From positions 1 through 64,000 of the forward strand of contig CAZRHR010000003.1 of the NCBI GenBank assembly GCA_964599915.1: a DNA stretch of 64,000 nucleotides. Direction: 5' to 3'. The notes under the pieces are model-generated. The model had not been told where the DNA came from. It saw nothing but the letters and a program-made list of their open reading frames with translations, and did no database searches. Origin of the DNA: CAZRHR01 sp964599915 (GTDB taxonomy: Bacteria > Bacteroidota > Bacteroidia > CAIKAF01). Shown one piece after another: positions 60,478 to 64,000 of this stretch. The translations under genes and the position numbers were made by a program. Each line of letters begins with the position of its first letter. Position 1 is the stretch's first letter.

Positions 60478-62013
60478 TTCGTCCCAATTCCATGCGCCAT
60501 TAGGCCAAAGACCGGGTTTCACCCCATTTTTTCTGTAAAATATCACCTGTTGGTCATACCAAAGTGGAATGACTGGCATGTCCATGTACAAGCTCTTTTC
60601 CATAGATGCCATGGTTTTTTCATCCGGATTTCGTGAAAACGCCTCAAAGGCTTTGTTGAAATTCGGCTGATTCCATTGGGTATAATTGGGTCCGTTGGGC
60701 GTTTCCAAAGGCCCATAAAATAATTGGTAATAGTTTCGCGGGTCGGGATAATCTGCAATCCAAGAAGCTCTGAAACAGGTGTATCGGCCATTGGCAATGC
60801 CAGATTTCAAGGTGGCCCGATCCACCACTTCGGTTTTACATGCGAGGCCAAAATTTCTCCATTGCCCCACAATGGCTGTGGCTATATCAGTATAAGCAGG
60901 GTCAGTGTAAAGGGTTAATAAAGGTACGTCTTCTGGCTTTGTAAAACCACAAGATTGAAGAAGTGGCAGCACGGAATCCGGATAAAAATCATACGTAAAT
61001 TCCGAAGAAAAAGGTCTTAAAACCTCAGGAATCATGCCATGCGTGGCTATTGTGCCCACATTGGCGCGTAATTCGCGAATTAGGGCTTGCCGGTCCAAGG
61101 CGAAGGCATAAGCCCGGCGTAAGGCTGGATATTTGGCGAGTGGATGATCCGTCGCTTTTACCCGAAACCCTAAGTATTCCGTATTGTAAAATGGAAATTT
61201 TTGGAAAATGAAATCTTCAGCATATTCATGCCTAAGTTGGCCCGTGCCATCAAGAAGCCGATCTCTATAAGCGGGCTGAATACCTAATAAAACCTCAAGG
61301 CGCCCCGCAAGAAATTCCAAAAAAGCCGTTTGTGCATCTTTTAAAAAATAAACCGCCACTCGGTCACAAGCCACTTTACCTTGCCAGTAAGAGGAAAAAC
61401 CAGCTAAAATTAAACGCTGCTCAGGCACCCATTTCAGCAAAGAAAATGGGCCTGTACCCAATGGGTGGCTTACAATGGTGGCAGAATTTTCCAGGATTTG
61501 ACGTTGGGATAAAATGCCCGTAAGGGGCGTAGCCAACCTCAGGTAAAACATGGCATCCGGTTCGTTCAATTCAAAAATGAGGGTCGAATCTGTTTCCACC
61601 TTCATTTCCGACACAGGGTGTAAAATCCATGCTGCCCGTGGTTTGGTTTTCAGGCGTTGAAAACTAGCCAAAACATCTTTAGAAGACAGCGTATCTGAAA
61701 ATCCTGAGGCGTTTGGGTGAAAAAGGACCCCTGAACGAAGGGTGAAATGCCAGCGCATTTTTCTTTCGTCAGAGGACCAAGACAAAGCCAAACCAGGAGT
61801 GCCATCCGGCTTCACCAAGGTTTCCAAAAGCATAGATGTTGCCCGCAAATGCGCCAAATGGAGGGCATCTGTTGGGTCAAGCGATTGAATTCCTTGAGGC
61901 TCATTGTACCGGAAAATCTTTGTGGCATTAACCGTTGGACTAGGCGAAACATGGCAGCCGATGGCCACGCAGGTTAAACCTAGAGTTAAACTTAGCCTTT
62001 GGAGGATTTTCAT
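60466..62013 (-). CDS. ABC-type peptide/nickel solute-binding lipoprotein (SBP family 5)
   Basis: 515 residues. Signal ends in VAIGC, a lipobox. SBP_bac_5 features: PQGIQSLDPTDA, LLETLVKPDGTPGLALSWSSDERKMRWHFTLRSGVLFH, SHPLGTGPFSLLKWVPEQ, YWQG, ALRRAYAFALDRQALIRELRAN, and SWIADYPDPRNYYQLFYGP. Family members bind di- or oligopeptides, or nickel, and deliver them to an ABC importer. No permease or ATPase is nearby, so the partner is encoded elsewhere or the protein acts alone. Anchored in the periplasm, or facing outside. Confidence 0.9.
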   Translation of the reverse strand: MKILQRLSLTLGLTCVAIGCHVSPSPTVNATKIFRYNEPQGIQSLDPTDALHLAHLRATSMLLETLVKPDGTPGLALSWSSDERKMRWHFTLRSGVLFHPNASGFSDTLSSKDVLASFQRLKTKPRAAWILHPVSEMKVETDSTLIFELNEPDAMFYLRLATPLTGILSQRQILENSATIVSHPLGTGPFSLLKWVPEQRLILAGFSSYWQGKVACDRVAVYFLKDAQTAFLEFLAGRLEVLLGIQPAYRDRLLDGTGQLRHEYAEDFIFQKFPFYNTEYLGFRVKATDHPLAKYPALRRAYAFALDRQALIRELRANVGTIATHGMIPEVLRPFSSEFTYDFYPDSVLPLLQSCGFTKPEDVPLLTLYTDPAYTDIATAIVGQWRNFGLACKTEVVDRATLKSGIANGRYTCFRASWIADYPDPRNYYQLFYGPLETPNGPNYTQWNQPNFNKAFEAFSRNPDEKTMASMEKSLYMDMPVIPLWYDQQVIFYRKNGVKPGLWPNGAWNWDELSH

Positions 62014-62042
62014 GGGGTAAAAATCTTAATTTTGAGCTTCAC

Positions 62043-62669
62043 ATGCTGCATTTTACTCCTGAATATTTCCAAAATCAGCTGGCCACCCCCAACCCAGCCA
62101 GGGTTCAGGTGAGGCAGGAAATGATGTACACGGGCCGGAATGGCATGATACAGAAGGAGCCAGAAACATGGAAAGAAAGCGCGGTGCTTATGATTTTGTG
62201 GGAAAAGAATGCAGAATGGCATACATTATTGATGCAAAGAAACCTTTATGAGGGTGCGCATTCGGGCCAAATTTCTTTTCCGGGCGGTCGCAAAGAAAAA
62301 GAAGATTTCACCCTATGGGACACCGCCCTCCGCGAAACCACGGAAGAAACCGGAATTTCCGCCTCATCCTTGACTTTCCTCGGTGCCTTATCGCCCCTTC
62401 ATATTCCCGTAAGTGGTTTTTATGTGCATCCCTTTGTGGCTTTTCATCAAGGTCCACCTTCCCTGAACCCCGATCCACGAGAAGTACATCATGTTTTAGA
62501 AGTCCCCTTGACCTCACTTTGGCATCCCTCTGTAAAAACAAAGCAAAATTTAAAAGTCAGGACATTAGAGTTAACCGACGTTCCCGGATATGGCTGGAAG
62601 GATTATTTCATTTGGGGGGCCACAGCCATTATGCTGAGGGAAGCGGAATTTTTGTTTGTTCAACGCTGA
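62043..62669 (+). CDS. Nudix hydrolase, CoA pyrophosphatase type
   Basis: 208 residues. The CoA-group motif LLMQRNLYEGAHSGQISFPGG precedes the Nudix box GGRKEKEDFTLWDTALRETTEETG, whose REtxEE glutamates bind Mg2+. VHPFVAFHQGPPSLNPDPREV and SLWHPSV follow. CoAses cleave CoA or its derivatives to 3',5'-ADP and 4'-phosphopantetheine. Cytoplasmic. Start is the ATG 29 bases after the divergent solute-binding gene. Confidence 0.92.
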   Translation: MLHFTPEYFQNQLATPNPARVQVRQEMMYTGRNGMIQKEPETWKESAVLMILWEKNAEWHTLLMQRNLYEGAHSGQISFPGGRKEKEDFTLWDTALRETTEETGISASSLTFLGALSPLHIPVSGFYVHPFVAFHQGPPSLNPDPREVHHVLEVPLTSLWHPSVKTKQNLKVRTLELTDVPGYGWKDYFIWGATAIMLREAEFLFVQR

Positions 62670-62854
62670 AGCGCAAGGTTTTTCACCCACATGAGCAGGG
62701 CTATGGCCACCACGACCAATACAATGACCAGAAGACTTCCTTTATAATGGGTTGTATGCATTTTTCGGTCCCGGATGTAGCTCCAGAACATGGCGATTAA
62801 AAAAACAGCAGCAAACGCGAGTGCAAAATAAAGGTGTCCTTTCCCAAATGGCAT
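62660..62854 (-). CDS. Small two-helix membrane protein, hypothetical
   Basis: 64 residues from ATG 62854 (a TTG two codons upstream is in frame). Two hydrophobic helices, LYFALAFAAVFLIAMFWSYI and LLVIVLVVVAIALLMWV, with a basic loop RDRKMHTTHYKG between. I recall similar small proteins in Bacteroidota, but cannot name a family. Its end overlaps the Nudix gene by ten bases on the opposite strand. Confidence 0.65.
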   Translation of the reverse strand: MPFGKGHLYFALAFAAVFLIAMFWSYIRDRKMHTTHYKGSLLVIVLVVVAIALLMWVKNLALQR

Positions 62855-62919
62855 GTGCAAAAATACCGATAAGTTCTGTAAAATGTTGGCTAATCACCTA
62901 GGAAATGGATGAAACGATG

Positions 62920-62950
62920 TTTCTGATGTTAGATTATTTCTTTAGTTTTG
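62920..62950 (+). promoter_or_regulatory. Probable promoter of the 62974 gene
   Basis: TTTC (62920-62923, one mismatch to TTTG), 19 bases, TAGTTTTG (62943-62950, full match to TAnnTTTG). Predicted leader of about 17 bases. Confidence 0.45.
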
Positions 62951-62973
62951 ACACATCCAAATAAAGGAATAAC

Positions 62974-63750
62974 ATGAAAGACTTTTGGGTTTCATTGAAT
63001 AAAGGGTTGATTCCCGGCGTATTTGCCCTAGCGAGTTTGTTTCTCATCATTGCAGGCATTTCGGGTGTAGGTATTCAGTCCATTAAATTTTTACTTGGTA
63101 GTGGCTTTACCTTCATTTTTTCTGTAGTTTGGTTATTGCTCGTTTTCAATTTAATACGTTCAAAGAAAGCCACCTATATTGCAGCAGGAATTACTTTGGT
63201 TAGTGCCGTGCTTGTATTCAGTATTTACCGCAGTATTGCAGAAAGGTTTGAGTTTATTGCCCAAGAGACCAAAGTAGTCAATACGGTAGTCCAGCGGATG
63301 AAAAAGATTCGCGAAGCTCAGGTGCTTTTCAGAGAAGTGAAGGGAGTCTACGCAGCTGATTTTTCTTCCCTCATTGCATTTATCCAAGAAGGTGAATATC
63401 CCATCATCCGCAAAACCGGAAATGCCGACGACTCAGTGGCCGTAGCGCGTGGATTGGTTAAAATTGACACCACTTGGGTGGCTGTTTTGGGTAACAAATT
63501 TATGGTAGATTTCCCACTAGATTCTTTACCTTTTGTGCCTTATGCCGCATCTGGAACCCAATTTAATATGGCCGCCGACCAATTGGATGTAGACGGAACT
63601 TTACTTCCTGTTTTCGAAGCTACAGCGCCGTATGCCGCCTTCTTAGGAAAACTCTACAAAGAAAACGGTTATGTTGCTCCGCCTGAGGATTCCCTTATTC
63701 GTGTAGGCTCCTTGACCGAGCCCACGACCAACGGAAACTGGAAAGAATAA
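62974..63750 (+). CDS. Conserved hypothetical membrane protein
   Basis: 258 residues. Three membrane helices near the N-terminus (GVFALASLFLIIAGISGVGI, FLLGSGFTFIFSVVWLLLVF, ATYIAAGITLVSAVLVFSIY), then a helical coiled region (RFEFIAQETKVVNTVVQRMKKIREAQVLF) and a soluble domain with FREVKGVYAADFSSLIAFIQEGEYP. The helix plus FR.VKG.Y..DF..L resembles the start of pseudopilin-like or substrate-capture domains in Bacteroidota but I do not assign it. rsmD starts 13 bases downstream, so they are probably co-transcribed. Confidence 0.72.
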   Translation: MKDFWVSLNKGLIPGVFALASLFLIIAGISGVGIQSIKFLLGSGFTFIFSVVWLLLVFNLIRSKKATYIAAGITLVSAVLVFSIYRSIAERFEFIAQETKVVNTVVQRMKKIREAQVLFREVKGVYAADFSSLIAFIQEGEYPIIRKTGNADDSVAVARGLVKIDTTWVAVLGNKFMVDFPLDSLPFVPYAASGTQFNMAADQLDVDGTLLPVFEATAPYAAFLGKLYKENGYVAPPEDSLIRVGSLTEPTTNGNWKE

Positions 63751-63763
63751 TCCTTCCGACCGA

Positions 63764-64000
63764 GTGACCAGAATTATTGCCGGTTTTCTCAAGGGCCGTC
63801 AAATACATATTCCTAGCAACTTACCGGTTAGGCCGACAACGGACAGGGCCCGTGAGGCATTGTTCAGTAGCCTTGAAGCCATGATGGATCTTTCGGGAAA
63901 AAGGGTACTTGACCTTTGTGCCGGAACTGGAACCCTTGGATTTGAAGCCTTATCCCGAGATGCAGGGCATGTCGTTTTTGTAGACCAGCACCCTTCGGTG
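63764..64000 (+). CDS. rsmD: 16S rRNA (guanine966-N2)-methyltransferase, 3' end cut by window
   Basis: The first 79 codons are visible. The start is GTG 63764: TRIIAGFLKGRQIHIPSNLPVRPTT-like N-terminus has the family's RIIAG..KGR and RPT.DR.REALF signature (RPTTDRAREALFSSL). Motif I VLDLCAGTGTLGFEALSR binds SAM, and VVFVDQHPSV is the start of motif II. RsmD methylates G966 of 16S rRNA. The gene continues beyond the right edge. Confidence 0.9.
   Translation, partial: MTRIIAGFLKGRQIHIPSNLPVRPTTDRAREALFSSLEAMMDLSGKRVLDLCAGTGTLGFEALSRDAGHVVFVDQHPSV

Overview
The window is chromosomal DNA of a member of the Bacteroidota. Supporting signs are four large secreted proteins with type IX secretion system (T9SS) C-terminal sorting domains, a PorT-like T9SS component next to ubiE, a DUF5606-type gene, Bacteroidota-style SRP RNA, and three promoters that fit the Bacteroidota consensus (TTTG, 19-20 bp, TAnnTTTG). 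Ribosome binding sites are not obvious, and a few genes must start at TTG or GTG, also common in this phylum. The gene content (aerobic cytochromes, SCO1, menaquinone methyltransferase, fatty acid desaturase) suggests a free-living respiring bacterium, perhaps near Flavobacteriales, but I cannot place it lower than phylum with confidence. Nearly all of the window is gene-dense core chromosome; I see no phage, plasmid, CRISPR or defence island.

Layout. 1-5.3 kb: a thioredoxin-like protein cut by the window edge, a T9SS cargo with an internal duplication, an AraC regulator and a Ycf48-like propeller. 5.3-9.8 kb: a DUF480 gene, then a complete cobalamin uptake unit (promoter, B12 riboswitch, TonB receptor, BtuG-like surface lipoprotein) followed by a GC-rich, hairpin-filled element and a terminator. 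9.8-14.6 kb: a PKD/CHU-type giant cargo, tRNA-Leu, and a PKD plus glycine-rich secreted protein. 14.7-19.3 kb: an unusual HD-membrane-cyclase fusion overlapping xerD, and the divergent aroQ-lipoprotein-SCO1-cytochrome c unit. 19.3-27.3 kb (minus): parE, a von Willebrand cargo, bcp, a GroES-like gene, nth, a YrdC/Sua5 protein, transaldolase, SRP RNA and pirin. 27.4-29.6 kb: rsmA and mgtE.

29.6-35.3 kb (minus): aminotransferase, TrkH-type K+ transporter, ubiE, porT and desaturase. 35.4-38.9 kb: a membrane-anchored hypothetical, a di-haem peroxidase, RNase P RNA, a polysaccharide flippase and tRNA-His. 38.9-45.0 kb (minus): a tightly packed six-gene operon ffh-folD-PD40-WD40-thioesterase-methyltransferase. 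45.1-47.5 kb: a secreted C1 peptidase, a small IS200/REP-type transposase preceded by 20-bp tandem repeats and a perfect palindrome, and a small Cys-rich lipoprotein. 47.5-54.4 kb: clpC diverging from gyrA plus a TPR protein. 54.6-64 kb: a DUF5606-type protein, a subtilisin-like protease, a CHU-type cargo, a peptide-type solute-binding lipoprotein, a CoA-type Nudix hydrolase, two small or membrane hypotheticals and the start of rsmD.

The strongest unusual items are the single-chain HD phosphohydrolase/class III cyclase, the GC-rich structured element behind the B12 operon, and the REP-like palindrome family linked to the transposase (one copy beside it and one solo copy about 19 kb away). I found no clearly new multi-gene system.
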